53,790 bases of DNA from JANMDU01 sp031375105 (GCA_031375105.1 JANMHJ010000007.1:1-53790); one strand, 5' to 3'; shown: positions 15,583-24,224, counted from the stretch's first letter. Made by a program: numbers and translations. The notes: generated from the letters alone by a model not told the origin.

Positions 15583-16254
15583 TTACTCAGGATACCCCAG
15601 CGCCGGCTGGCTGAAGCCTTCTGCTGCTCGCCAGCCGGGTTGCTTGAAGAATAAGTTGTTCAACATGCCGCCGGTGTCGTAGACGGGCCAGGATTTGCCG
15701 GGGTTTTTGGCTTCCCATTCTTTTCTGATTTGCAGGCCGGTTTTGTAGTGAGACACTTTGCTGGCGTAGGCCGACAGAGATGCGCCGCGCCAGCCTTTGT
15801 CTTTGATCTGCGGCCAAAGCGTGTCTCCGTGGTTGACGTTCCAAGCGGGATCGACCTTCCAGGCTTCGTGGCCGAGCACGTCGCCGAAGATGAAGAGGCG
15901 GCCTTCATAAATTTGCCAAGAGCTAGGATCGCTTCCCAGCTTGACTGCGAAGGCCGCGCCGCTTGCGCAGAAACCGCCGTATTGCGGCTCGTATTTGGCC
16001 GCATTGGCTTCAAACAAAGCTTTGTTCGCGGGGCTTGCAAAGTAATAGGTGCGATCTGGCAGCTTGACTTGATGCTGCACCCCGCCTTTGACGGGCTTGC
16101 CCTGCGTGAAGTAAGCCACGGGGTCGTAGCCGAGCAGCATGACGGGATCACCGGTGCTGTTTTTGACGGTGGCATAGGGTGTGCTGCAGCCTGCGAGAAG
16201 GGTGGTGAATGCCAAGGCGGCGAGCGCGAGAGTACGGGTGAGCCATTTGTGCAT
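15583..16254 (-). CDS. YHS-domain lipoprotein 1, of the (seleno)protein type
   Basis: 223 residues from ATG 16254, preceded by AAGGAG; a longer upstream frame has no ribosome site. The signal peptide ends in lipobox LLAGCS, so it is an outer or inner membrane lipoprotein. The YHS core reads LLGYDPVAYFTQGKPVKGG, then FASPANKALFEANAAKYEPQ and YGGFCASGAAF. In related YHS proteins the Cys in this GG-x-C position can be selenocysteine; here it is an ordinary Cys codon. It has a longer C-terminus than YHS proteins 2 and 3. It is last in the senB-selD minus-strand unit, 50 bp after selD, which suggests a selenium or redox role. The exact function is unknown. Confidence 0.82.
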   Translation of the reverse strand: MHKWLTRTLALAALAFTTLLAGCSTPYATVKNSTGDPVMLLGYDPVAYFTQGKPVKGGVQHQVKLPDRTYYFASPANKALFEANAAKYEPQYGGFCASGAAFAVKLGSDPSSWQIYEGRLFIFGDVLGHEAWKVDPAWNVNHGDTLWPQIKDKGWRGASLSAYASKVSHYKTGLQIRKEWEAKNPGKSWPVYDTGGMLNNLFFKQPGWRAAEGFSQPALGYPE

Positions 16255-16304
16255 GATTTGCTCCTTAGCGGCGGGGACAGTTGGGGTGTGCAGGGCTAAG
16301 TGAA

Positions 16305-18590
16305 TCAAGGAATCAGGGTGATGGGTTCGATGGCATCTCCTTGCGGCAGGATGCGGCCTATTTTGCAGGTGTGTGGGTAGCCTGCTGCTTTGAGCGCTTC
16401 TATGCATGCATCCACACGATCAATGGGCACGCTGGCGAGCAGGCCGCCGGCGGTTTGTGGATCGAAGATCAGGGGGTAGCGAGGGTGTTTAACGAAGTCT
16501 TGTTGGTTGCGCAAAGCGCGGCGCAGGCGCACATTGGCGCTTTGCAGGGAGCTTGTGATGCCAGCTTCGACGCATTCTTGCGCGCCGTCGAGCAAAGGCA
16601 GGGCGGCCATGTGAATTTCAGCGTCGACTTCGGAAGGGCGCGTCATCTCGACCAAATGGCCGAGCAGGCCGAAGCCGGTTAAATCGGTGCAGGCGGTAGC
16701 GCTGTGTTCGCGCAGGATTTGGGCGCCGATGCGGTTGCTCATCACCATGCTTTGCAGCGCAGCATCGATCCAGCGGCCTTTGGCAGCGAGGCGGGCGTGG
16801 GCGGCGAAGAGGGTGCCGGTGCCAATCGGTTTGGTGAGGATCAATACGTCGCCGGGCTTCATGCCACCTTTTCGAAGAATAGCTTCTGGTTTGTCTTCAA
16901 TCAAGCCATTGATCGCAAAGCCCAAAGCAAGTTCTTTGCCTTCGCCTGTGTGCCCGCCCACGAGGGAGCAATCGGCTTCGTTGAGCACTTCCAATGCGCC
17001 CGTCATCATCTGGAAAAGCACGTCTTCTACCTTGGCATCCATGCCCGGCGGTACGGTGCAGATGGCGGTGGCCGATTGCGCTTGGCCGCCCATGGCCCAA
17101 ATATCGCCCAGCGCATGGTTGGCGGCAACTTTGCCGAAGATATACGGATCGTCAATGAAGGCACGGAAGAAATCGACCGAATGCACCATTGCCATGCCCG
17201 GCGGCACGCGCACCACGGCTGCGTCATCCGGGTCTTTCAAACCGATGAGCACGTCTTCACGCTGCAAAGGGTGCAGATTGCCCAAAGCACGTTGCAAAAT
17301 TGTTGAACCGACTTTCGCGCCACAGCCGCCGCAACGCATGGCAATCGCCGAGATGGCTTGCAGGGATTCTTCGGAGTTGAGTTTGACGGCGTTTACAGCA
17401 GCGCTAGATGGCGCGGGCTGCGCACTCATCCCAGGGAACTCGCTGAACTTGCGCATGAAACGCTGGTCAATCCAGTCTTTCCATTGCCAAACCCACGCGC
17501 CTGCAAATCCAAGCCAGCCGCGCGAGGCAACGGCGTATTTATCCCCGGTGCTGATCAGTGCGAGCCAGCTGGTTTGCGGACGATACGCTTCCAATGCCGT
17601 GCCGCCTACTGCGCGGCGCAGATTCTCGGTGAGCGGTTTGGCTTGACGCACAGCAAATACGCCTGCTTTTTCCAGCTTGAAATTCACCATGCTGGCAATG
17701 TCGCCCGCTGCGTAAATCAGCGGGTCGTTCATGGTTTGCAGGGTATCTTTGACCTGGATGAAGCCTTCTGTATCCAGCTGCAAACCTGTGTTTTTCAGCC
17801 AAGCCGCACCACCAGCACGAGTCACCCAGATGATTTCATCAGCTTGGAGTTCTTGGCCTTTGGAGGTGAGCAACGCACCTGATTTCACCTGCGTGACTTC
17901 TGCATCGCGATACACCTGCACACCGCGTGCGGCAAGCACCGCATCAAACCGGCTGCGCACGCCTGCGTTGTGTGTTGGCAGAATTGTGTCGCTGCTGGTG
18001 AGCAGGTGGAAAGCCAATTCGTCGGGGTTGCGGCCAAGCTTCGTGAGTTCGTTACGCAACCTAAACTGCATGGCCAGCAGCAACTCCACGCCGCCCGCGC
18101 CCGCGCCCACCACGGCAATCGTCGTTTTTCCAGCATGCGTTTTGACGCGCTCAAGCAGCGCGAGCCAGCGGTCGTTGAAGTTGCGAATCGGTTTGACAGC
18201 CACGGCATGCTCAGCAGCTCCGGGCACACCTTGCAACTGAGGTGTCGAGCCGATGTTGATCGAGAGCTGGTCATACGGCACAGGTGGGCGGCTTTTGCAG
18301 ATCACTTTCTGGCTCGCGCGATCAATGCCGATCACTTCATCGCGATACAGCCGCGCCCCGGCAAACGAAGCCAAGCGCGAGAGATCAATATGCACTTCGT
18401 CATACTCATAATGCCCAGCTACATAGCCGGGCAGCATGCCGGAATAGGGCGTATGCATGTCGGTGCAGATCAGCGTGAGGCGCACGCCGGGAATCGGATT
18501 CATGCCGAAGCTTTTGAGCACGCCCACGTGGCTGTGGCCGCCGCCGATCAAAACAATGTCGCGCAGGATAGGCTGGTCTGAGGTTTGCAT
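16305..18590 (-). CDS. selD: Flavin oxidoreductase-selenide, water dikinase fusion (SelD/SenC)
   Basis: 761 residues, two proteins in one. Residues 1-380 form an NADH-dehydrogenase-like FAD/NAD fold (IVLIGGGHSHVGVLKSF, AVVGAGAGGVELLLAM, YAAGDIASM). Residues 405-761 are SelD, with RCGGCGAKVG giving catalytic Cys423 and Lys426. SelD makes selenophosphate from selenide and ATP, supplying selenocysteine, selenouridine and selenoneine synthesis. The N-terminal half may deliver or reduce selenium (inference). The catalytic residue is Cys, not selenocysteine, and no UGA interrupts the gene. It lies 15 bp after senB, so they share a transcript, and this copy plays the SenC role. The fusion is known in other bacteria. 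Confidence 0.95.
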   Translation of the reverse strand: MQTSDQPILRDIVLIGGGHSHVGVLKSFGMNPIPGVRLTLICTDMHTPYSGMLPGYVAGHYEYDEVHIDLSRLASFAGARLYRDEVIGIDRASQKVICKSRPPVPYDQLSINIGSTPQLQGVPGAAEHAVAVKPIRNFNDRWLALLERVKTHAGKTTIAVVGAGAGGVELLLAMQFRLRNELTKLGRNPDELAFHLLTSSDTILPTHNAGVRSRFDAVLAARGVQVYRDAEVTQVKSGALLTSKGQELQADEIIWVTRAGGAAWLKNTGLQLDTEGFIQVKDTLQTMNDPLIYAAGDIASMVNFKLEKAGVFAVRQAKPLTENLRRAVGGTALEAYRPQTSWLALISTGDKYAVASRGWLGFAGAWVWQWKDWIDQRFMRKFSEFPGMSAQPAPSSAAVNAVKLNSEESLQAISAIAMRCGGCGAKVGSTILQRALGNLHPLQREDVLIGLKDPDDAAVVRVPPGMAMVHSVDFFRAFIDDPYIFGKVAANHALGDIWAMGGQAQSATAICTVPPGMDAKVEDVLFQMMTGALEVLNEADCSLVGGHTGEGKELALGFAINGLIEDKPEAILRKGGMKPGDVLILTKPIGTGTLFAAHARLAAKGRWIDAALQSMVMSNRIGAQILREHSATACTDLTGFGLLGHLVEMTRPSEVDAEIHMAALPLLDGAQECVEAGITSSLQSANVRLRRALRNQQDFVKHPRYPLIFDPQTAGGLLASVPIDRVDACIEALKAAGYPHTCKIGRILPQGDAIEPITLIP

Positions 18591-18605
18591 GGATGAATTC
18601 GAAAT

Positions 18606-19562
18606 TTAAAGAGCCTGAGCGACGATGCGCAACAGCGATGTTTGTTCTGCCAAAGGCGCAAAGAGCGGGGCACGCAGGGCGCATTGTGAAGCCAAATGGT
18701 CGAGAAAACGGGGCTCATTCTTACAACGGCGCAGCATCGCAGCCAGTGCCTGCGCATCGCCCACTGGAAAATAGCCGTCATACCCGCCGCCCAGCATGCC
18801 CACATTGCCATCCATGCGCGAGGCGATCACTGGTGTGCCGCTGCACACGGCTTCCATGATCACATGCGCGCCGCCCTCCATTTTGCTGGTGTGTACCAAG
18901 ACATGTGCGCGCTGAATTCGGCTTCTGGTTTGAGTATGTTTTAAGCCTCTGGCCCATGTATATCCTGCGCAGAGTGCTTCAGTTTTGATAGCGTCTTCGG
19001 CCAACTTTTCATCCAAACCTGCACCGATGTGGCTGATGCGAATGCCTTTTTCATCTTGTAGTAAAAGCGCTGCTTCAAACAAAGTTTGCGGCATTTTCTC
19101 ATCGCGCAAGTGACCAACCATCACGGCGTTGAGGTGTTTGTTGGTTTTGAGCAGGGTTTTGCGCGATGTGGTGGATTGAAAGACGGTATGCGTTTTGGCA
19201 TGATGCTTCGCAGGCAAGCTCTGAATGCCCAGCTCTTGCAAGACGATCAATTGCCCGGCTGCATCCAAAGAATGCTGTGCCTGCGTATCTATTTGTATGT
19301 CGCGGTAGAGATCAGTGCCTGTCAAGGCGACAATCAAGCTACGGCTGCCGCGCTGGCTCTGCCAAACAGAGATCGACGAGGCACTGCGGCGTGCGTGTAA
19401 GGCAATCATGACTTCATCCGACTGCCCAGTGTCGGGTTCCCATGTCTTGATGATGCGGATACGATGCTCTTTTGACAGCATTTGACCCCAACGCTGCGCC
19501 GTCTGCCAGTTGCCATTGTTGGCATCTTGCAAAGCTGGGCTGATGATCACAATAGAAACCAT
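18606..19562 (-). CDS. senB: Selenosugar synthase SenB, a glycosyltransferase
   Basis: 318 residues with a GT-4-like fold. It starts MVSIVIISPALQDANNGNWQ, has a GTDLY motif (LIVALTGTDLYRDI) and the C-terminal nucleotide-sugar site SKMEGGAHVIMEAVCSGTPV with the E-x7-E pattern. SenB uses selenophosphate and a UDP-sugar to make a selenosugar (family knowledge). Identification rests on this fold plus direct adjacency to selD and the SenA gene, not on sequence alone. It is divergent from senA with only 24 bp between starts. A degenerate dispersed repeat lies inside (18943-18995), encoding EDAIKTEALCAGYTWARGLK. Confidence 0.88.
   Translation of the reverse strand: MVSIVIISPALQDANNGNWQTAQRWGQMLSKEHRIRIIKTWEPDTGQSDEVMIALHARRSASSISVWQSQRGSRSLIVALTGTDLYRDIQIDTQAQHSLDAAGQLIVLQELGIQSLPAKHHAKTHTVFQSTTSRKTLLKTNKHLNAVMVGHLRDEKMPQTLFEAALLLQDEKGIRISHIGAGLDEKLAEDAIKTEALCAGYTWARGLKHTQTRSRIQRAHVLVHTSKMEGGAHVIMEAVCSGTPVIASRMDGNVGMLGGGYDGYFPVGDAQALAAMLRRCKNEPRFLDHLASQCALRAPLFAPLAEQTSLLRIVAQAL
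18943..18995 (-). repeat. Dispersed palindromic repeat, copy 5 (inside senB, degenerate)
   Basis: AAGCCTCTGGCCCATG, TATCCTGCGCAGAGTGC, then TTCAGTTTTGATAGC. The outer GCCTCT, central TGCGCAGAGTGC and right GATAGC match copy 4. The palindromic core has decayed. Read in the senB frame it gives A-I-K-T-E-A-L-C-A-G-Y-T-W-A-R, the same frame as other sense copies. Confidence 0.72.
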
Positions 19563-19586
19563 GGCAATTTAGGATTTTTTGCAGCA

Positions 19587-20792
19587 ATGAATGCGCGGTT
19601 AGAAACGATAGCGACCCAAACACAAGGCCTGATGATACGCACATCAGATGCAAGTGTGCTCGCACGTGAGTTGGTGCGCGTGCGCGAGATGGTTTTGGCT
19701 GTGTTTGATGCTTACGAAGCTGCCGACGCTTTGGATGTGCCCCAAGGCGAAGAATTCAATCCGCCACTCTGGGAGTTGGGGCATATCGGCTGGTTTCAGC
19801 AATGGTGGATTGGGCGAAATCGCCTGCGGCATTTAGGCGCAGCTAGCGAACCATTTCATCAACGACAGCCTTGCCAGCATTTAGCCGAGGCCAGCCACGG
19901 CGATGATTGGTACAACAGCTCCACCGTGGCGCATTCGAATCGCTGGGCGCTGCCTTTGCTGCCTTCCAAAGCCGCGAAAGACTATTTAAATGCCACTTTG
20001 GCGCAAACCTTGCAATGCTTAAGCCAAGCGGGCAAGAGTGATGCCGATTTGTATTTTTACCGCCTGGTCTTGCTGCACGAAGCGATGCATATTGAAGCAG
20101 CGGTTTATATGGCGCAAGCGCTGGAGCGGCGTATTTCTATGCCAGCGCAGGTGCGAGGTGCTATTAATTCAATAGCACCTCGCGCACATTCAATAACGGC
20201 AAACGCCGTATTTCATATAAAAAATACCACTTGGCGGCTAGGTTCTGAATCAGTTGGTTTTTCTTTCGACAACGAGCTGACTGGGCAAGATGTGAGGCTT
20301 GCCGCCTATGAAATCGATGCTCAGACGGTGAGCTGGTCGCAGTATCTCGATTTTGTTCAAGCCACTGGCTACGCACTCCCGCGCTACGTGCGCCAAGCCG
20401 CGCAAGCTTACGAGACCCTGCGCTTTGGCCAATGGCAAGCTTTAAATTTGCGGGAGAGCGCCGTTCATCTTAGTTGGCATGACGCGCAAGCCTACTGCCT
20501 TTGGGCAGGTCGGCGTTTGCCCACCGAGGCCGAATGGGAATGCGCCGCGCTAACGCATGAAGAATTCGCTTGGGGAGATGTGTGGGAATGGACGAGCAGC
20601 GATTTCCAGCCTTACCCGGGCTTCCTAGCGCATCCGTATCGAGATTATTCTGAGCCGTGGTTTGGTAGCCGAAAAGTGTTGCGCGGCGCCTGCTCGGCCA
20701 CCCTCCCCATCATGCGAAACGCCAAATACCGCAACTATTTCACCCCCGAGCGCACCGATATTTACGCCGGTTTTCGCACTTGTGCCATCTAG
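19587..20792 (+). CDS. senA: Selenoneine synthase SenA, EgtB-like nonheme iron enzyme
   Basis: 401 residues from ATG 19587, with AGGA about 13 bases upstream. The N-terminal DinB-like domain carries the iron ligands His66 (ELGHIGWF) and His164/His168 in HEAMHIE. The C-terminal formylglycine-generating-enzyme-like domain has RLPTEAEWECAA, WGDVWEWTSSDFQPYPGF and GFRTCAI, with a shortened middle part. SenA joins hercynine to a selenosugar using oxygen, leading to selenoneine; its sulfur counterpart EgtB makes ergothioneine precursors. The neighbours senB and selD favour SenA, and egtD for hercynine lies 1.4 kb away. An in-frame dispersed repeat (GAINSIAPRAHSITAN) joins the two domains. No separate lyase gene is seen. 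Confidence 0.88.
   Translation: MNARLETIATQTQGLMIRTSDASVLARELVRVREMVLAVFDAYEAADALDVPQGEEFNPPLWELGHIGWFQQWWIGRNRLRHLGAASEPFHQRQPCQHLAEASHGDDWYNSSTVAHSNRWALPLLPSKAAKDYLNATLAQTLQCLSQAGKSDADLYFYRLVLLHEAMHIEAAVYMAQALERRISMPAQVRGAINSIAPRAHSITANAVFHIKNTTWRLGSESVGFSFDNELTGQDVRLAAYEIDAQTVSWSQYLDFVQATGYALPRYVRQAAQAYETLRFGQWQALNLRESAVHLSWHDAQAYCLWAGRRLPTEAEWECAALTHEEFAWGDVWEWTSSDFQPYPGFLAHPYRDYSEPWFGSRKVLRGACSATLPIMRNAKYRNYFTPERTDIYAGFRTCAI
20158..20200 (+). repeat. Dispersed palindromic repeat, copy 6 (inside senA)
   Basis: GTGCTATTAATTCAATAGCA, then CCTCGCGCACATTC, then AATAACGGC. In frame it encodes G-A-I-N-S-I-A-P-R-A-H-S-I-T-A-N at residues 191-206, between the iron-binding and FGE-like domains. 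Confidence 0.88.
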
Positions 20793-20807
20793 CCATTCAG
20801 CAGCCCC

Positions 20808-21236
20808 ATGTTCAAAGAACTTCAAATTTTCACGCCCAGCATCACTCAAGCTTGGTCTTTGCTGGCTCTGGCCATTACCCTTGAAGTGATGGGCACAACA
20901 TGCATGAAAGTCTCCTATGGCTTCACGCGGCCTTTGCCTTCCGTGGCGATGTTTGTTTTTTTTGCCTTGGCGTTTACCTGCAACACCTTCGTCATTAAAA
21001 CACTGGATTTGAGCATCACCTATGCCGTCTGGAGCGGCGTAGGCACGGTCGCCACAGCCTGCATCGGTATCTTTTATTTCAAGGAAGCCGCCACGGCGCT
21101 CAAGTTAGCCAGTATTTCGATGATCGTGATCGGCGTGTTTGGTTTGCATGCCGCTTCTCGCGCGCAACCGATCGACAAGACACAGCTAGAGCCGCTAACT
21201 GTCAGCGGAAGCGGGGCAAGTCCAAGCCCAGAATGA
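20808..21236 (+). CDS. Small multidrug resistance (SMR) exporter
   Basis: 142 residues with four predicted transmembrane helices. The conserved Glu of helix 1 sits in ITLEVMGTTCMKVSYGF, matching the EmrE proton/substrate residue, and YAVWSGVGTVATACIG in helix 3 is the family signature. SMR proteins export cationic compounds by proton antiport. It lies 15 bp after senA in the same direction, so they are probably cotranscribed. Selenoneine and hercynine carry a trimethylammonium group, so an export role for one of them is a reasonable guess (inference). The C-terminal tail beyond helix 4 is longer than in EmrE and hydrophilic. Confidence 0.88.
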   Translation: MFKELQIFTPSITQAWSLLALAITLEVMGTTCMKVSYGFTRPLPSVAMFVFFALAFTCNTFVIKTLDLSITYAVWSGVGTVATACIGIFYFKEAATALKLASISMIVIGVFGLHAASRAQPIDKTQLEPLTVSGSGASPSPE

Positions 21237-21242
21237 TTTGAG

Positions 21243-22187
21243 TTAGCGCAGCGCAGTGCTGATGCGCGATGCTTGTGCCAAAGTTTGTGCGTAACCTTGC
21301 GCAATGGTGCGCTCTCGAAATTCGCGAGATACATTCACAAAATAGCTCATCTCGGGATGCAGGGTGAGGGTGGCCACTGCGGTATCGGGCGCGATCAGCG
21401 CACGCTTTCGCAAATCACCCACGCGATAGCGTTCTGCGCCGGGCGGAGCTGCCTCAGGGCGAGCGGAAGCATCCATCGCTAGCAGCTTCAAAGCCGTTTT
21501 GCGCGTGCCGTTTAAGCCTGAAGCCAGCTCGCTGGCCAGCCGCACAGGCAGCGGTGTCACCAAGTCTGCATCCACATACTGCATGCCGCGAATACGCACC
21601 GGTGTGAATGTACCTTCAATGGCACAACTTGCCTGCACAGCAACGCCTGCATCCCCGTGATTCAGCAGCACGGTTTTGCGCGATTCACGCTCCACGGAGA
21701 CGGCAGCAAACGCAATCGGGAGCTTTTCCATCTCGCAGGTGCCGCAGCGCGCTATGAGCTCGCGGTTCACGATAGCTGCAAGCGGTGTACCCGCGAATTT
21801 GCCATCGCCCGTAAGCGCCAAGCGGCCCATATCCGTCACGCCGAGATCAAGTGACATTCGCTCCAATTCTTTGGCTCTCACACCGCCGGCATAGAGCGCA
21901 CCAATCAGCGAGCCCACCGAACCGCCCACTATCAAATCAGGCTGATGCCCCAACTCTTCCAAAGCCTTGAGAATACCCACATGTACAAAGCCGCGAGGCC
22001 CACCAGAGCTCAGGATCCACACGTTTTGAATCGGTTTAAACGATGCTGCTCGCGGTGTGATCAGCTGGCGCGGAGCATCTGATCCATCGTGGTTGAAATC
22101 CGTATGAACCGTGCAGCCGAATACACTCAATCCCGCACCCAGTATGAGGCTGCGGCGCGCTAAAGTGTGCTCGGTCATCCCGTTCAT
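21243..22187 (-). CDS. Patatin-like phospholipase lipoprotein
   Basis: 314 residues. The N-terminus has a twin-Arg followed by a hydrophobic stretch and lipobox (ARRSLILGAGLSVFGC), suggesting export as a lipoprotein. The patatin catalytic elements are visible: oxyanion GGPRG, nucleophile GGSVG with the Ser, and the Asp of the dyad in YVDADLVTPLP. It would hydrolyse lipid acyl esters. The gene follows egtD by 12 bp on the minus strand, so they are likely cotranscribed, and it ends 6 bp from the converging SMR gene. A link to selenium metabolism is only positional. ATG 22178 is an alternative start. Confidence 0.85.
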   Translation of the reverse strand: MNGMTEHTLARRSLILGAGLSVFGCTVHTDFNHDGSDAPRQLITPRAASFKPIQNVWILSSGGPRGFVHVGILKALEELGHQPDLIVGGSVGSLIGALYAGGVRAKELERMSLDLGVTDMGRLALTGDGKFAGTPLAAIVNRELIARCGTCEMEKLPIAFAAVSVERESRKTVLLNHGDAGVAVQASCAIEGTFTPVRIRGMQYVDADLVTPLPVRLASELASGLNGTRKTALKLLAMDASARPEAAPPGAERYRVGDLRKRALIAPDTAVATLTLHPEMSYFVNVSREFRERTIAQGYAQTLAQASRISTALR

Positions 22188-22199
22188 ACGGCAGGGGCA

Positions 22200-23195
22200 T
22201 CATTTGCCATGCGCAGAAGCCCAGTGCACAGAAAACCAGTCTTTTGAATCCGTCCAGCTCATGGGTTTGGCAAAGCCTGCAGATTGGACGAGCTGCGCGA
22301 AGCCTGGCAGCGTCCATTTGTAGGAGTTTTCGGTGTGAATATCTTCGCCACGCTTGAAATCGCGTGAATGACCGGGCCAATTGATGCTCACATCATGGCG
22401 TGCTTGCAAATGCATCTCGATGCGAGAAAGCTTTGCATCGAAAAAGGCCACATGCTGCCAATCTTTCGGTGCGAAATTACTGCCCAAGAGATGATTGATG
22501 TTAAGCAGCATATTCAGATTGAAAGAGGCTGTTACGCCCAAGGCATCATCGTAGGCGGGCTCCAAAATATCGCTGGGCTTGACCAAATCCACGCCAATCA
22601 GCAATCCGCCACCTGCTGCACCTTGCTCGCAGAGCGCATGCGCACGCGAGAGCAGGGCGCGCGCTTCATCAGGCGCAAAATTTCCGATGCTTGAACCTGG
22701 ATAAAACAACACGATCGGCATGCCAGCGATTTGCTCATTGAGCTCGGGCGGCAGCCGCATCTCAGAAGAAAAATCCATACCCACGCCGCTCATGCGCATC
22801 TGAGGATATTGGCGCTGTAAGCAAAAAAGGGTTTGCCGCAGGTAATCGACGGAAATATCGATCGGAATGTAATGTGCGGGTTGCAAAGCATCAAAGAGCT
22901 TTTCTGCCTTTTCGCAACTGCCCGCACCCAGATCAACCAACACTGCGCCCTTCGGGATTTGCTTGGCTATTTGCAGCAAATTCTGCGCAATGATCGCGCC
23001 CTCGGTGCGCGTAGGGTAATACTCTGGCAAATCTGTGATCGCATCAAACAAACGCGAACCGAGTGCGTCATAGAGGTATTTTGGCGAGACGGTGGCCTTC
23101 TCAGCAAGCAGGCTGGTCGTGAGCTCGGCGCGAATAGCCGCTTTGACGGCGGGGCTGGTGTTGTCGTGCAACTGGTAAAACTGGGGCGTGGTCAT
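22200..23195 (-). CDS. egtD: L-histidine N-alpha-methyltransferase
   Basis: 331 residues, typical EgtD length. The SAM-binding motif is VLVDLGAGSCEKAEKLFDAL, preceded by YLYDALGSRLFDAITDLPEYYPTRTE, a diagnostic EgtD stretch, and followed by LFYPGSSIGNF. It trimethylates histidine to hercynine, the substrate that SenA (or EgtB) modifies. It starts the minus-strand egtD-patatin unit and is divergent from the selenate ABC transporter across 162 bp. No gamma-glutamyl-cysteine ligase (EgtA) or other EgtB is in the window. This supports use of hercynine for selenoneine. Confidence 0.95.
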   Translation of the reverse strand: MTTPQFYQLHDNTSPAVKAAIRAELTTSLLAEKATVSPKYLYDALGSRLFDAITDLPEYYPTRTEGAIIAQNLLQIAKQIPKGAVLVDLGAGSCEKAEKLFDALQPAHYIPIDISVDYLRQTLFCLQRQYPQMRMSGVGMDFSSEMRLPPELNEQIAGMPIVLFYPGSSIGNFAPDEARALLSRAHALCEQGAAGGGLLIGVDLVKPSDILEPAYDDALGVTASFNLNMLLNINHLLGSNFAPKDWQHVAFFDAKLSRIEMHLQARHDVSINWPGHSRDFKRGEDIHTENSYKWTLPGFAQLVQSAGFAKPMSWTDSKDWFSVHWASAHGK

Positions 23196-23301
23196 ATTTA
23201 AGTGTCGTTTTATGGCTAACGTATCTTACGCAAAGCATCGCTGTTTGGATGTCATCGCTTGCTCCGCCTGCATAAATTGTCATTTCGCGGTGTAATAACG
23301 C

Positions 23302-23320
23302 CCTGTCGCGAGCCGACAGG
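23302..23320 (+). promoter_or_regulatory. Hairpin in the leader of the selenium ABC transporter
   Basis: CCTGTCG and CGACAGG pair perfectly around CGAGC, 37 bp before the ATG of the binding protein. There is no T-run. It may be a leader RNA structure or an operator in the 162 bp divergent region between egtD and the transporter. Confidence 0.5.
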
Positions 23321-23357
23321 AACATTCATTCTTAACCTTCATTCCTAGGAATTTTCC

Positions 23358-24224
23358 ATGATCGATTTATCTCCCTCCCGCACCTTCAAATGCCTGATGA
23401 CCTGCGCCATCCTCACTTTTGGCGCTATAAGTCACGCTCAGCAAGTGTTTCGCGTCACCACCATTCCAGAAGAAGCGGCCACCGAGCAGGTGCGCAAGTT
23501 CACACCGATTGCCAATTATCTTGAAAAGCGCCTGGGAATGAAGGTTGAGTTCACACCAGTGACTGATTACCCCGCTGCAGTAGAGGCCTTGGTGAACAAA
23601 CGTGTCGATTTGGTCTGGTTTGGCGGGTTCACGCATGTGCAAGCCAATCTGCGCTCGGGTGGCAAGATCATTCCGATCGCTCAGCGCGAGGAAGACACGC
23701 GGTTTCAGTCTGTTTTCATTGCCAAAACAGATTCAGGTATCAAAACCCTGGCCGATATGAAGGGCAAAGACATCTCTTTTGGCTCACAAAGCAGCACGTC
23801 AGGCCACTTGATGCCGCGTAACTTCTTGCTTGAGGCCAAGATTGACCCTGAAAAAGATTTCAAACGTGTCGCTTTCTCTGGCGCGCACGATGCGACGATT
23901 GCTTCCGTGGTGAGTGGCCGTGTGGCTGCTGCTGCGTTGGACATTACGGTTTGGAAAAAGTTTGTGGATGAAAAGAAAGTGGATACGGCCGCTGTGAATG
24001 TGTTCTACACCACGCCTCCTTATTTCAATTACAACTGGAGTGTGCATGCCGACATGCCTGCAGCGATGCGTGAGCGTGTGATGAAGGCTTTGCTGGATTT
24101 AGATCCTGCCACTGCTGAAGGCAAAGAAATCCTGAGCCTGAACCGTGCCACACGGTATGTGCCCACCAAGCCTGAGAATTACAAAGGCTTGGAAGTGGCC
24201 GCCAAGAGCGCCGGCCTGCTCTAA
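23358..24224 (+). CDS. Periplasmic binding protein, PhnD-like, putative selenate/selenite transporter
   Basis: 288 residues with signal peptide (MTCAILTFGAISHAQQ, cleavage near AHA-QQ). The PhnD-type fold shows FTPIANYLEKRLGMKVEF, DLVWFGGFTHVQA and FGSQSSTSGHLMPRNFL, the last being the oxyanion-binding Ser/Thr loop. PhnD proteins bind phosphonates or phosphite, but a branch next to selD genes is regarded as a putative selenate carrier (family knowledge). The adjacency to senABC-egtD supports that reading here, though binding is unproven. A strong terminator directly follows, so it should be made in excess over the membrane parts. Confidence 0.85.
   Translation: MIDLSPSRTFKCLMTCAILTFGAISHAQQVFRVTTIPEEAATEQVRKFTPIANYLEKRLGMKVEFTPVTDYPAAVEALVNKRVDLVWFGGFTHVQANLRSGGKIIPIAQREEDTRFQSVFIAKTDSGIKTLADMKGKDISFGSQSSTSGHLMPRNFLLEAKIDPEKDFKRVAFSGAHDATIASVVSGRVAAAALDITVWKKFVDEKKVDTAAVNVFYTTPPYFNYNWSVHADMPAAMRERVMKALLDLDPATAEGKEILSLNRATRYVPTKPENYKGLEVAAKSAGLL

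Noticed and set aside
16305..18590. Selenocysteine codon in selD or the YHS genes
   Set aside because: All are uninterrupted by UGA and have Cys at the relevant positions.
19587..20792. EgtB (ergothioneine) rather than SenA
   Set aside because: Not fully excluded, but direct neighbours SelD and the SenB-like glycosyltransferase, and the absence of EgtA, favour the selenium enzyme.
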